Positions 1 to 9,334 of a DNA stretch of 64,000 nt are shown one piece after another. The position numbers were made by a program, and so were the translations under genes. The stretch is from Pedobacter sp. B4-66 (GTDB taxonomy: Bacteria > Bacteroidota > Bacteroidia > Sphingobacteriales > Sphingobacteriaceae), in contig NZ_JAFVME010000009.1 in assembly GCF_018492665.1 (NCBI RefSeq), forward strand, positions 310,001 to 374,000, given 5' to 3'. A model generated the notes under the pieces. The model searched no databases. It saw nothing but the letters and a program-made list of their open reading frames with translations, and had not been told where the DNA came from. The stretch's first letter is position 1. Every line of letters begins with the position of its first letter.

Positions 1-271
1 TAGTCTTAAAAAAAGGGGATTTGCAGTTAGGGAAAAAGACATTATGTACACCAGTGGAATCATAGCCCTATCTACTACTGTAGTCCCTTTCTCCAGAATA
101 CAACATATTGCTTTAGATGAAGGCTTGTTTTCCAGAATATACGGACTAGGCGAATTAAGAATTTTCACCGCAGGTGGTAGCTCCGGCAGCTTACATATTC
201 CCGGAATTCAAATTGAGAAAGCCAAAAGCATTAAAGAATTACTCATGAAACAAATAAATGAAGCTGATTAA
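1..271 (+). CDS. PH-domain membrane protein, YdbS-like (C-terminal part, cut by window edge)
   Basis: The reading frame is open from base 2 with no stop, so the gene starts outside the window; the ATG at 44 is internal. The visible stretch has the typical end of a bacterial PH (bPH2/YdbS) domain: a segment reading out of basic residues, then TTVVPFSRIQHIALDEGLF and a short beta-strand run ending near the C-terminus. Family proteins are small membrane proteins with one or two transmembrane helices before the PH domain; the helices would lie upstream. It ends 2 nt before the next PH-domain gene, so the two almost surely form a YdbS-YdbT pair made from one transcript. The biochemical role of these pairs is not established. 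Confidence 0.75.
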   Translation, partial: SLKKRGFAVREKDIMYTSGIIALSTTVVPFSRIQHIALDEGLFSRIYGLGELRIFTAGGSSGSLHIPGIQIEKAKSIKELLMKQINEAD

Positions 272-273
272 CG

Positions 274-1806
274 ATGTCCGAAGCAACTAACAGGGAATAC
301 GATTTTTCTGAGCCTCGAAAGCAATCAGCAGCAGGCATTATCATCATGTTTGCCAATAGCTTTCAAAAAATAGTAAGAGCTTTGGCGCTTCCCCTTATCT
401 TGATTATAGTTAAATCAAAGGATTCCGGGCATTTAGCAATGATTCTTATTGTTTCGCTATGCCTGTTAACAATCGTCCTTGCATTCTATGCCTATTTCAG
501 CTACCAAAAATTCACCTTTTTTCTGGATGAGAAGAAACAGGAATTCATCATAAATAATGGCATTTTCAGCAAAACATCCCTAACCATTCAACTGAATAAG
601 ATTCAACAGGTTAATATCAATCAAAATCTATTGCAACAAGTAGTTGGAGTTTATAGTCTGGAAATTGATACCGCGGGAAGCGAAAAGAAAGAGGCTACAA
701 TAAAAGCTATTGATCATGCCACAGCTACCATACTTAAGCAAAAACTACTTAGTCGCGACCAGGTAGAAGAAGAGAATACCAGTCCAGAAATAAGTGACAA
801 GACCGTAGAAATCACTTCACCCCTTCTTAGATTAAGCACCAATACCTTACTTAAAATTGGTATAACCTCTAATTATGGAGCCAGTCTGTTATTATTAACC
901 GGTTTTATTTTCGGAACACTTCAATTGTTTAAGGATTACACCGATGCCTTAGAGATTGAGCGCGAACAGTTTACTCACATGCTGAGCCAGGGCATCACCC
1001 TTTTCTCCCTGTGTTTCCTTGCTGTATTTGCCATAATCATCATTTTGGGCACTAACATCATCAGAACATTTATAAAGTATTTCAACTTCAAGATCATTAA
1101 GCAAAAAAGGGCTCTTGCCATTAGCTCCGGCTTGTTTACCCATAAAAATGTACTATTAACCCCCAATAAAGTACAGTTAAGCGCCTACAGTCAAAACTAT
1201 TTCCAAAAGAAGTTCGATCTGCTGAACATGAAAATTAAGCAGGCTTCTTTTGATTCTGCGGATAAAGAGGACAGCAAAAAATCCGACATTGAAATCCCTG
1301 GTTGCAATGAGTTAGAACGTGATGAGGTTTTAAATATGATCCTTGGTCAGGTTCCAGTAAACGGTGCAGAACTAAAGCCAAATTACCGGTTCATCTTTTT
1401 ACAAACTATGATATGGATTGCGTTTCCAATTGCAGTATTTGTATTACTAAGCACTTATGCCCTTCCGATTTTAAGAAATTACTTATTACTAATAATACCA
1501 TATATAATAATAGTTGGTGTAATGCTGTATTTCGAATTCAGACGACATAGATTATATGTTGATGAGAATTTCATCATTAAAAGAAGCGGTATTTGGGATG
1601 TAGAATATGAAATCATTGAACCCCATAAGATTCAGGCAATAACAGCCAAACAGTATTTCTGGCATAAGGCTGCAGATGTGGGTCATTTGATCATCCACAC
1701 TGCAGCCGGTGTAATTCATTTCAAATACGGGAATTACACCCATATTAAAAGTTTGGTAAATTATTGGACCTATAAAATCGAGATCTCCAAAAAGGATTGG
1801 ATGTAA
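274..1806 (+). CDS. PH-domain membrane protein, YdbT-like
   Basis: A 510-residue integral membrane protein with pairs of hydrophobic helices (around residues 35-75, 195-270 and 370-415) alternating with hydrophilic bPH2-type domains. The recurring family signature is visible as QLNKIQQVNINQN, LTPNKVQLSAYSQ and EPHKIQAITAKQ. This three-domain layout is that of the YdbT/DUF304 family. The ATG lies 2 nt after the stop of the upstream YdbS-like gene, implying translational coupling. Function is unknown beyond a likely membrane role; in Bacillus relatives the pair has been linked to stress resistance. The gene ends 7 nt short of the convergent acyltransferase, with no terminator visible between them. 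Confidence 0.8.
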   Translation: MSEATNREYDFSEPRKQSAAGIIIMFANSFQKIVRALALPLILIIVKSKDSGHLAMILIVSLCLLTIVLAFYAYFSYQKFTFFLDEKKQEFIINNGIFSKTSLTIQLNKIQQVNINQNLLQQVVGVYSLEIDTAGSEKKEATIKAIDHATATILKQKLLSRDQVEEENTSPEISDKTVEITSPLLRLSTNTLLKIGITSNYGASLLLLTGFIFGTLQLFKDYTDALEIEREQFTHMLSQGITLFSLCFLAVFAIIIILGTNIIRTFIKYFNFKIIKQKRALAISSGLFTHKNVLLTPNKVQLSAYSQNYFQKKFDLLNMKIKQASFDSADKEDSKKSDIEIPGCNELERDEVLNMILGQVPVNGAELKPNYRFIFLQTMIWIAFPIAVFVLLSTYALPILRNYLLLIIPYIIIVGVMLYFEFRRHRLYVDENFIIKRSGIWDVEYEIIEPHKIQAITAKQYFWHKAADVGHLIIHTAAGVIHFKYGNYTHIKSLVNYWTYKIEISKKDWM

Positions 1807-1813
1807 TTAGAGA

Positions 1814-2965
1814 TTAACCCATTATCCATTTAGCTTTTGTCGGTAATAACCTATAAACAAGCGCGGTAAACAACCATGCACCAGCAAAAGTAATACTCGC
1901 CGCTACAGGAATCTGGATAGGAATTGGAACCTTAAGGAAATCTACTACCATAAAGCTTGGTCCTACCAGGAAATAATGAACCATATAAATTCCAAAGCCA
2001 AATTTAGTAAGATTAGCAAAAACATTAATCCAGAATGGGCTGCTAATTCTAATCTTCTGGGCTACCAGAAAAACCGAAATGGTCATTAAAAACACGTTTG
2101 GAGTACAGTAAAGAAAGAACAATTCAATCTGCTCTTCGGTTGATTTAGGATCGGCCACCATCTTACCAAAGCCAACATAGGTAATGGCATAACCCACTGC
2201 AAATAAAGCCCCGCTAATCAGCAATGTTTTTGAGATACTCCAATCGTTGCCCTTCGATAAATAATGGCCTAAAAGCAGGTACCCGTTAAAACCCGCAAAA
2301 TAATAAAGCATATCAAACGACCCATTCCATGGACAAGAACCTAGCATATATTTAGCAACATATTCATGCAGATATGGCATAAAAAGCGTGGCTCCCCAAA
2401 AATACAGATACATTCTCTTTTGCTTATCGGTAGCTTCCTTTATCCATGCAGAAAAGATTGGCATAAATAGATATAATCCAACCAACATATATATGTACCA
2501 CATGTGGGTACTTAAAGGTGTAAAATTAAACGGAATCATTAAAATATTATGCAAACTATCACTAAAGGCTTGTGATGGCGAATCGCCTGCATAAACAAAA
2601 AACTTAGTGATAACAGATGGCTCTAAGCCTAAAACACCTGTAAACCAAGGAAAAAGGCTATAAAGAACAGACCAGATTAAAAAAGGATATATTACTCTTG
2701 TTAATCTTTTCTTATAAAAGGGCCCTATCTCCTGTCTTACAGGCAACAATAACATCCCGGTAAGCATCACAAACAATGGAACGCATGGCCTTAAAACAGA
2801 TCCATAAATTGTGCCCCAGAAATTATATTCAGGATTTAACCTCGCTGCAGGAGATATGTTAAAGGGATCAGTACAATGCACACTTATTACCATAAACATG
2901 GCAATAAAGCGAAGTACATCCGCCCAAACGATGCGTTCGGGGATTGGATTAGAAATTGAGCTCAT
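1814..2965 (-). CDS. Acyltransferase family 3 membrane protein
   Basis: A 383-residue protein with about ten hydrophobic helices and the acyltransferase-3 (OatA/WecH-like) signature near the N-terminus: RIVWADVLRFIAMFMVISVHC, in which the Arg and the His lie in the first membrane helix. These enzymes move acyl groups, usually acetyl, onto surface sugars such as polysaccharides, lipid-linked glycans or peptidoglycan. There is no extracytoplasmic SGNH domain, so it is the short form. Its substrate cannot be read from the sequence; neighbouring genes give no help because the flanking genes are on the other strand. Family assignment is firm, substrate unknown. Confidence 0.85.
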   Translation of the reverse strand: MSSISNPIPERIVWADVLRFIAMFMVISVHCTDPFNISPAARLNPEYNFWGTIYGSVLRPCVPLFVMLTGMLLLPVRQEIGPFYKKRLTRVIYPFLIWSVLYSLFPWFTGVLGLEPSVITKFFVYAGDSPSQAFSDSLHNILMIPFNFTPLSTHMWYIYMLVGLYLFMPIFSAWIKEATDKQKRMYLYFWGATLFMPYLHEYVAKYMLGSCPWNGSFDMLYYFAGFNGYLLLGHYLSKGNDWSISKTLLISGALFAVGYAITYVGFGKMVADPKSTEEQIELFFLYCTPNVFLMTISVFLVAQKIRISSPFWINVFANLTKFGFGIYMVHYFLVGPSFMVVDFLKVPIPIQIPVAASITFAGAWLFTALVYRLLPTKAKWIMG

Positions 2966-3146
2966 AAAATAAAGTTGTGTGTTGGTTTAATTTGGCAACC
3001 TATTGTCAAAAGTAGTTAATCTATTAAATCTAAATGACCTATAAAATCTCATTTATTCCACATTTGGTCTCATTTTACGGCAAACAGATCATACTTTATA
3101 TTATAAATATACTGTTGGCTAAAACAGTAAACAGTACCAGATACTT

Positions 3147-3177
3147 TTTGAAACAACTACTAAAAAATGTAGATTTG
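3147..3177 (+). promoter_or_regulatory. Bacteroidota-type promoter for the UvrD/PcrA gene
   Basis: TTTG at 3147-3150, exactly 19 nt, then TAGATTTG at 3170-3177. This is a full match to the Bacteroidota -33/-7 consensus (TTTG and TAnnTTTG). Transcription would start near 3184, about 50 nt before the helicase start codon at 3237. Confidence 0.65.
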
Positions 3178-3236
3178 TAACCTAAAAAGATTAATTTCTT
3201 AAGTATTATACCCTCAAAGCAGAACAGGAACGGATT

Positions 3237-5558
3237 TTGGATTATTTAGCAGGTTTAAACCCCCAACAACGCGCAGCAGTAGAAAACACACAAGGCCCGG
3301 CAATGATAGTTGCAGGTGCCGGTTCTGGCAAAACACGTGTTATTACATATAGAGTAGCTCATTTGATTGAAAAGGGGGTAGATCCTTTTAATATCCTTGT
3401 ACTTACCTTTACCAATAAGGCGTCTAAAGATATGCGTGAGAGGATCATGAAAGTGGTTGGTCCAGAAGCAAAAAACATCTGGATGGGTACTTTTCACTCT
3501 GTATTTTCTAAAATACTAAGGGTTGAAGCTGAAAAAATCGGCTATCCATCAAACTTTACCATATATGACACTGACGATAGTAAAAGTCTGATCAGATCTA
3601 TATTAAAAGAGATGCAGCTTGACGATAAATTGTATAATGCGAATTTTGTTTACGGTAGAATCTCTTCTGCTAAAAATAATCTTGTTTCTTACTCAGAGTA
3701 CCTTCAAAGCGCTGAAATTCAGGCTGAAGATGTAAGCAACAAACGCCCACTAATGGGTTCTATTTATGAAACCTATACCAAACGATGCTTTAAAGCCGGA
3801 GCAATGGATTTTGATGATTTACTATTCAAAACCAATGTTTTGCTTAAAAATCATCCAGATGTATTAAATAAATACCAGCAGAAATTTAAGTACCTGATGG
3901 TTGATGAGTACCAGGATACCAACTTTTCTCAATATACTATTGTTAAAAAACTAGCTGCAGCATATCAGAATATCTGTGTTGTGGGTGATGATGCGCAAAG
4001 TATTTATGCCTTTAGGGGTGCAAATATCCAAAACATATTAAACTTTGAACGTGATTATCCTGAGTTACAAGTTTATAAGTTAGAGCAAAACTACCGTTCT
4101 ACACAAAATATTGTTGAAGTAGCCAATAGCATCATTGCAAACAATAAAAATCAATTAGAAAAGAACGTATTTTCTGATAATGAAGAAGGTGATAGAATTA
4201 AAGTTCAGCGTGCATTTACTGATAATGAAGAAGGTAAATTAGTTGCTGAGGCAATTGTTCAGGATCGCAGCTCAAAAGGACTAAAATTTAATGACTTTGC
4301 TATTCTATATAGAACAAATGCCCAATCAAGGGCTATGGAGGAAGGCTTAAGAAAGCTGAATGTTCCTTATAAAATATATGGAGGCCTCTCATTCTATCAA
4401 CGTAAAGAGATAAAAGATTTAATTGCCTATTTCCGTTTAACCTTTAATCCTAGTGATGAAGAGGCCATAAAAAGGGTAATCAATTATCCTCGTCGTGGAC
4501 TTGGAGATACTACCGTTGAGAAAATCATCGTTGCTGCCGACAAACATGACATCACCATGTGGCAAGTAGTATGTAATCCTCAACAATATATAGAAGGTAG
4601 AATAGCAAATCAATTGAATGATTTTGCTATGATGATACAAAGCTTTTCAGCTGAAGCAAAGAAATTGGATGCTTACGAAACTGCGCTATACATTGCTCAG
4701 CATTCAGGGATTTTAAAAGAACTGCATACCGACGATAGCATTGAAGGGCGTAGCAGATACGAAAACATCCAGGAATTACTGAATGGAGTTAAAGAATTCG
4801 CTGAACGTGAAGACATTGAAGACAGAAGTCTTGCTATTTTTATGCAGGATATTGCATTGTTAACCAATGATGATAGACAAGACGAAAAAGAAAAAGATAC
4901 TGTTTCTTTGATGACAATACACTCTTCAAAAGGACTTGAGTTTAAAAACGTATTTGTTGTAGGACTGGAAGAAAACCTCTTCCCTTCGCAAATGAGCATA
5001 AATTCACGTACCGATCTGGAAGAAGAAAGGCGCTTATTTTATGTAGCAGTAACAAGAGCCGAGACAAAATTGACTTTAACGTACGCAACATCTAGATATC
5101 GTTGGGGAACTTTAACAAACTGTGAACCAAGCCGCTTCATCAATGAAATCAACGCAAAGTTTTTAGAGATTGAGGTGGTCAAACCAGCAAAAAGTAGCCT
5201 AGGGCAAGACAGTTTTGATGGTGAGCGTAAAAGCTGGACCCAACAAAGAGATAGTTTTAGCAAGCCAAAACCTGGAATGTCAAGCTCAGGATCAGGATCT
5301 GCTACTACCAGCACCCCTCCTACAAGACCAAAAACGACTTCATTGCTACCAAAGGCACACGTGCCTACTCCTGGCTTTGCCCCGGATGCAGCGAATCTAT
5401 TCCAAAACGGTATGGATGTAGAACATGAGAAATTTGGATTCGGTAAAATAGTGAGTTTAGAAGGCACTTTACCTGACGTTAAGGCAACAGTATTTTTTCA
5501 GGGACTGGGTAATAAGCAGTTATTATTAAAATTTGCTAAATTGCGAATTGTTAAATAA
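3237..5558 (+). CDS. uvrD: ATP-dependent DNA helicase UvrD/PcrA (TTG start)
   Basis: Superfamily 1A 3'-5' DNA helicase of 773 residues, acting in nucleotide excision and mismatch repair and in clearing replication blocks. The Q-motif LNPQQRAAV lies at residues 7-15, Walker A AGAGSGKT at 26-33, Walker B/motif II VDEYQDT at 222-228, motif III VGDDAQSIYAFRGA after it, and motif V with HSSKGLEF in the C-terminal half. A Ser/Pro/Thr-rich linker leads to a small C-terminal Tudor-like domain (VEHEKFGFGKIVSLEG), as in PcrA. The start is a TTG at 3237: the frame is open back to a TAA at 3192 without any ATG or GTG, and the TTG gives the usual family N-terminus (MDYLAGLNPQQ). An AGGA at 3226-3229 may help initiation. 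Confidence 0.93.
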   Translation: MDYLAGLNPQQRAAVENTQGPAMIVAGAGSGKTRVITYRVAHLIEKGVDPFNILVLTFTNKASKDMRERIMKVVGPEAKNIWMGTFHSVFSKILRVEAEKIGYPSNFTIYDTDDSKSLIRSILKEMQLDDKLYNANFVYGRISSAKNNLVSYSEYLQSAEIQAEDVSNKRPLMGSIYETYTKRCFKAGAMDFDDLLFKTNVLLKNHPDVLNKYQQKFKYLMVDEYQDTNFSQYTIVKKLAAAYQNICVVGDDAQSIYAFRGANIQNILNFERDYPELQVYKLEQNYRSTQNIVEVANSIIANNKNQLEKNVFSDNEEGDRIKVQRAFTDNEEGKLVAEAIVQDRSSKGLKFNDFAILYRTNAQSRAMEEGLRKLNVPYKIYGGLSFYQRKEIKDLIAYFRLTFNPSDEEAIKRVINYPRRGLGDTTVEKIIVAADKHDITMWQVVCNPQQYIEGRIANQLNDFAMMIQSFSAEAKKLDAYETALYIAQHSGILKELHTDDSIEGRSRYENIQELLNGVKEFAEREDIEDRSLAIFMQDIALLTNDDRQDEKEKDTVSLMTIHSSKGLEFKNVFVVGLEENLFPSQMSINSRTDLEEERRLFYVAVTRAETKLTLTYATSRYRWGTLTNCEPSRFINEINAKFLEIEVVKPAKSSLGQDSFDGERKSWTQQRDSFSKPKPGMSSSGSGSATTSTPPTRPKTTSLLPKAHVPTPGFAPDAANLFQNGMDVEHEKFGFGKIVSLEGTLPDVKATVFFQGLGNKQLLLKFAKLRIVK

Positions 5559-5570
5559 GATATATATTTG
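5540..5570 (+). promoter_or_regulatory. Putative Bacteroidota-type promoter for the DUF4290 gene
   Basis: ATTG ending at 5543, 19 nt, then TATATTTG at 5563-5570. The -33 element sits in the last codons of the helicase gene. Transcription would start near 5577, leaving a leader of about 110 nt before the ATG at 5689. Confidence 0.45.
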
Positions 5571-5688
5571 CTAAATCTGTATTAACTTAGACAGAATCAT
5601 AACGCTTATAAATAATCCTAACAAGAATTATATAAAAATGGACATTTAGCCGTTATTCCTGAACGACTACTTCATAGAAATAAATTAA

Positions 5689-6363
5689 ATGAATTTCGAC
5701 TATAATACCACAAGAAACGAATTAATTCTAGCCGAATACGGCCGTAATGTACAAAACATGGTTAAGTACATTATAGAATTAGCAGATCGTGAAGAACGTA
5801 ATAAATATGCACAGGCAGTAATCGACCTAATGGGCTTTCTGAATCCCCATTTACGCGATGTTGCCGACTTTAAACATAAACTTTGGGATCATTTACACAT
5901 CATATCCGGTTATAAGATAGATGTGGATAGCCCATACCCAAAGCCTACTCCTGAAGCAGCTTTAATAAAACCTGACCATATTGGTTATCCTCAGCAAAGA
6001 ATCAAATACAAACATTACGGCAAAACTGTTGAAGTAATGATTGAAAAAGCTATAGCTGTTGATGAACCGGAACGCAGAGCGGCAATGGTACAAGGCATAG
6101 CAAACTTCATGAAAATGGCTTATGTTACCTGGAATAAAGATAGCGTAGCTGATGAAACCATCTTCAAAAATTTACGTGAACTATCTGCTGGTCAACTAGA
6201 ACTGGATGAAAATGTTAACCTAAATAAAGTTGAATTTAAGCCTGTTGTTAGCAGACCTTCTAATAACAACAACCGTGGCAGACAAAATAACAACAACAAT
6301 AAAGGCAGACAAAACAACAACAACCGTCAGCAACGTAACAACAATCCTAAACAAAAACATTAA
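5689..6363 (+). CDS. DUF4290 family protein
   Basis: A 224-residue soluble protein of the Bacteroidota-specific family DUF4290; I recognise the N-terminal pattern (FDYNTTRNELILAEYGRNVQ) and the conserved helical block with LMGFLNPHLRDVADFKHKLWDH. Residues about 195-224 are a low-complexity tail rich in Asn, Arg, Gln and Lys (repeated NNNN-GRQ units), strongly basic, which suggests a nucleic-acid-binding or disordered extension. No enzymatic motif is visible and the function is unknown. The gene lies 38 nt upstream of murA on the same strand, so the two are probably cotranscribed; this pairing is the only hint of a cell-envelope link. Confidence 0.8.
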   Translation: MNFDYNTTRNELILAEYGRNVQNMVKYIIELADREERNKYAQAVIDLMGFLNPHLRDVADFKHKLWDHLHIISGYKIDVDSPYPKPTPEAALIKPDHIGYPQQRIKYKHYGKTVEVMIEKAIAVDEPERRAAMVQGIANFMKMAYVTWNKDSVADETIFKNLRELSAGQLELDENVNLNKVEFKPVVSRPSNNNNRGRQNNNNNKGRQNNNNRQQRNNNPKQKH

Positions 6364-6401
6364 TCCTTACCAATTTTAAAATTTAGATCCTTAATAGTAG
6401 T

Positions 6402-7727
6402 ATGAACGCATTTGAAATAATTGGTGGAAAGAAGTTAAAGGGTGAAATTCACCCTCAGGGAGCAAAAAATGAGGCATTGCAAATCATTGCAGCTGTTCTA
6501 TTAACAGATCAGAAAATTACCATCAGTAATATTCCAGACATCAAAGATGTAAACAAGCTTATTGAATTGTTAGGCGACATGGGTGTAACCATAGAGCGCT
6601 TATCAAAAGACACTTACACCTTTGAAGCTAAAAATATTGACCTTAAATTTTTCTTATCCGATACCTTTAAAGCTAAAGGTGGTGGTTTAAGAGGTTCAAT
6701 CATGATAGTTGGTCCACTTTTAGGCCGCTTTGGAACTGCAGCAATCCCTAAACCGGGAGGTGATAAAATAGGCAGAAGAAGATTAGATACACACTTTTTA
6801 GGTTTTGAAAAACTAGGTGCTAAATTTGTGTACGACTCTAAAAAAGAGTTCTTTAATGTAGATGCAACAAACCTTCAAGGTGCATATATATTATTAGATG
6901 AGGCATCAGTAACCGGTACAGCTAACATTGTTATGGCTGCTGTACTTGCTAAAGGTATTACTACCATATATAATGCTGCATGTGAGCCATATTTACAACA
7001 GCTTTGTAAAATGCTAAACCGCATGGGTGCAAAAATCACCGGTGTTGGTTCTAACCTCCTTACTATTGAAGGAGTTGAAAAACTAGGTGGTACTGAACAC
7101 AGGATGCTTCCTGATATGATTGAAATAGGTTCATTCATAGGATTAGCCGCAATGACTGAGTCTGAAATCACCATTAAAAATGTGTGCTATTCTGAGCTTG
7201 GTGTAATCCCTGATGTATTTAGAAAACTCGGTATCAAATTTGAATTAAGAGGTGATGATATCTTTATTCCTTCTCAAAAGCACTATGTAATTGAGTCATT
7301 TATAGACGGTTCAATGCTTACCATTGCCGATTCTCCATGGCCTGGCTTCACTCCCGATCTTTTAAGTATTGTGTTAGTTGTTGCTACTCAAGCAAGAGGA
7401 AACTTACTTATTCACCAGAAAATGTTTGAAAGCAGACTGTTTTTTGTGGATAAACTAATTGATATGGGTGCTCAAATCATCCTTTGCGACCCACACAGAG
7501 CAACGGTTAACGGTATCGATAAGAAATATAAACTTAGAGGTATCAGTATGACATCTCCAGATATACGTGCCGGAGTTTCATTGTTAATTGCTGCATTATC
7601 TGCTGAAGGAAAATCTACAATCTTCAATATAGAGCAAATTGAACGTGGTTATCAAGATATTGATATTCGTTTACGTGCATTAGGTGCGCAAATTACGCGT
7701 ATCGAAGCTTCTGCTCCAACACATTAA
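6402..7727 (+). CDS. murA: UDP-N-acetylglucosamine 1-carboxyvinyltransferase MurA
   Basis: Cytoplasmic enzyme of 441 residues that transfers enolpyruvate from phosphoenolpyruvate to UDP-GlcNAc, the first committed step of peptidoglycan synthesis. The N-terminal GGKKLKGEIHPQGAKNEAL contains the conserved Lys-Asn pair. The catalytic loop reads PKPGGDKIGRRRLDTHF: residue 121 is Asp where E. coli MurA has Cys115, the residue alkylated by fosfomycin. Asp at this position is known from naturally fosfomycin-insensitive MurA proteins, so the enzyme is expected to be active but drug-insensitive. The C-terminal part carries the expected DIRAGVSLLIAALSAEG block. A strong hairpin terminator follows at 7764-7790. 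Confidence 0.95.
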   Translation: MNAFEIIGGKKLKGEIHPQGAKNEALQIIAAVLLTDQKITISNIPDIKDVNKLIELLGDMGVTIERLSKDTYTFEAKNIDLKFFLSDTFKAKGGGLRGSIMIVGPLLGRFGTAAIPKPGGDKIGRRRLDTHFLGFEKLGAKFVYDSKKEFFNVDATNLQGAYILLDEASVTGTANIVMAAVLAKGITTIYNAACEPYLQQLCKMLNRMGAKITGVGSNLLTIEGVEKLGGTEHRMLPDMIEIGSFIGLAAMTESEITIKNVCYSELGVIPDVFRKLGIKFELRGDDIFIPSQKHYVIESFIDGSMLTIADSPWPGFTPDLLSIVLVVATQARGNLLIHQKMFESRLFFVDKLIDMGAQIILCDPHRATVNGIDKKYKLRGISMTSPDIRAGVSLLIAALSAEGKSTIFNIEQIERGYQDIDIRLRALGAQITRIEASAPTH

Positions 7728-7763
7728 AAGCTTTGTTATGCTGTTTAGCATAGTCTTATAAAT

Positions 7764-7790
7764 AAAAAAGCCCCAAATCGGGGCTTTTTT
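7764..7790. terminator. Bidirectional intrinsic terminator between murA and cbs
   Basis: An 11-bp perfect stem, AAAAAAGCCCC at 7764-7774 and GGGGCTTTTTT at 7780-7790, with loop AAATC. It has an A run on one side and a T run on the other, so it can stop both converging transcripts. Confidence 0.9.
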
Positions 7791-7822
7791 ACTGTATAGT
7801 GGTTTTTGTCTCGGTTGCTTAT

Positions 7823-9184
7823 TTAAGCAGAAATAGCATTGATGATGTCATACTGAGTGATAATTTCAATCTTACCCCCTTCAGTTTCAACCAACACTGC
7901 GCTATTTTCTTTATTTATTAACGCAGAAATCCTATCAATTGATGTGTTGAGATCAACAAAAGGAAAGCCAGATGACATAATCTCCTGAACCTTAGCTGAT
8001 TTCAATGAAGGATTTTCCATTAAGGCCTTTAATATATCGCCCTCAGCCAACTTACCAACAACCATTTCTTTTTGAGTAACCGGAATCTGGGAGATATTTA
8101 GCATATGCATTGTATTAATTGCCTCAAGAATAGTCTTTTCACAATCTATAGTTACAATTTCTGTTTTGTCTTTTTTATCAATAATGGTAGCGGCAGTAAG
8201 TTTCTCATCTTTTAAGAAACCACGCTCTCTTAACCAATCTTCATTATACATTTTCCCCATATACCTGCTGCCATGGTCGTGAAATATGATCACAACAACA
8301 TCTTCAGATTTCAATTTATCTTTTAATTGCAGCAATCCCGCAACCGCAGAACCTGCCGAATTACCCACAAAAATCCCCTCTTTACGTGCTATTTCACGTG
8401 TCATCAAAGCAGCATCTTTATCCGTTACCTTTTCAAAAAGGTCAATTACATCAAAATCAACATTCTTTGGCAGAAAATCTTCTCCAATCCCCTCAGTGAT
8501 ATAAGGATAGATCTCGTTTTTATCAAAGATCCCCGTTTCTTTATACTTTTTAAACACAGAACCATAAGTATCAATACCCCATACTTTAATATTAGGATTC
8601 TGTTCTTTAAGGTATTTCCCAGTACCTGAAATAGTACCCCCGGTACCAACTCCTACCACCAAATGGGTAATTTTCCCTTCTGTTTGTGCCCAAATCTCAG
8701 GGCCGGTTTGCTCATAGTGCGCCTGAGAGTTAGATAAATTATCATACTGATTAGGCTTCCACGAGTTAGGAACCTCACGTTCCAAACGTGTAGATACTGA
8801 ATAATAAGATCTTGGATCCTCTGGTTCAACGTTGGTTGGACAAACAATTACCTCAGCTCCAAAGGCGCGCAAAGCATCCACCTTTTCTTTTGATTGCTTA
8901 TCAGTGGTAGTAAAAATACACTTGTAACCTTTAATAATGGCAACCATAGCGAGCCCCATACCGGTATTTCCGGATGTTCCCTCTATAATAGTCCCGCCTG
9001 GTTTCAGTTTGCCACTTTTTTCAGCATCTTCTATCATTTTCACAGCCATACGATCTTTTATGGAGTTCCCAGGGTTGGTTGTCTCAATTTTAGCCAATAT
9101 CGTAGCCGGAATATCCTTCGTAATGTTATTCAATTTTACCAATGGTGTATTACCAATGGTTTCTAAAATATTGTTGTACCACAT
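7823..9184 (-). CDS. Cystathionine beta-synthase (PLP-dependent, with CBS-domain pair)
   Basis: A 453-residue fold-type II PLP enzyme. The N-terminal catalytic domain (about residues 1-320) has IGNTPLVKLN, the PLP lysine in PGNSIKD (Lys43), the phosphate-binding EGTSGNTGMGLA and GVGTGGTISGTG motifs. The C-terminal 120 residues form two CBS modules, which separates it from plain cysteine synthase and points to cystathionine formation from serine and homocysteine, possibly with adenosyl-ligand control. I start it at 9184 (MWYNNILETIGNTPL); the frame is open a further 27 codons but that extension is hydrophobic, poorly coding and absent from the family. dprA lies upstream on the same strand, 150 nt away. 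Confidence 0.88.
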   Translation of the reverse strand: MWYNNILETIGNTPLVKLNNITKDIPATILAKIETTNPGNSIKDRMAVKMIEDAEKSGKLKPGGTIIEGTSGNTGMGLAMVAIIKGYKCIFTTTDKQSKEKVDALRAFGAEVIVCPTNVEPEDPRSYYSVSTRLEREVPNSWKPNQYDNLSNSQAHYEQTGPEIWAQTEGKITHLVVGVGTGGTISGTGKYLKEQNPNIKVWGIDTYGSVFKKYKETGIFDKNEIYPYITEGIGEDFLPKNVDFDVIDLFEKVTDKDAALMTREIARKEGIFVGNSAGSAVAGLLQLKDKLKSEDVVVIIFHDHGSRYMGKMYNEDWLRERGFLKDEKLTAATIIDKKDKTEIVTIDCEKTILEAINTMHMLNISQIPVTQKEMVVGKLAEGDILKALMENPSLKSAKVQEIMSSGFPFVDLNTSIDRISALINKENSAVLVETEGGKIEIITQYDIINAISA

Positions 9185-9334
9185 GACACAAAAATACAGA
9201 TTGAAGATTGGAATTTTATTTACAAATAGAAATTCATAATTTAATATTGAAATAACGAAATACACAGCATATTATTTTAATCTAGTACTCCAATAGACTA
9301 ACAAACAATTAAATATATAGGTAAACACCGAACC

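Noticed and set aside
5039..5467. 142-codon open frame opposite the helicase C-terminus
   Set aside because: It is a shadow of the Ser/Pro/Thr-rich linker on the other strand and has no recognisable domain.
9185..9265. 27-codon extension of cystathionine beta-synthase
   Set aside because: The family starts at MWYNNILETIG; the extra codons are AT-rich and contain no conserved residues.
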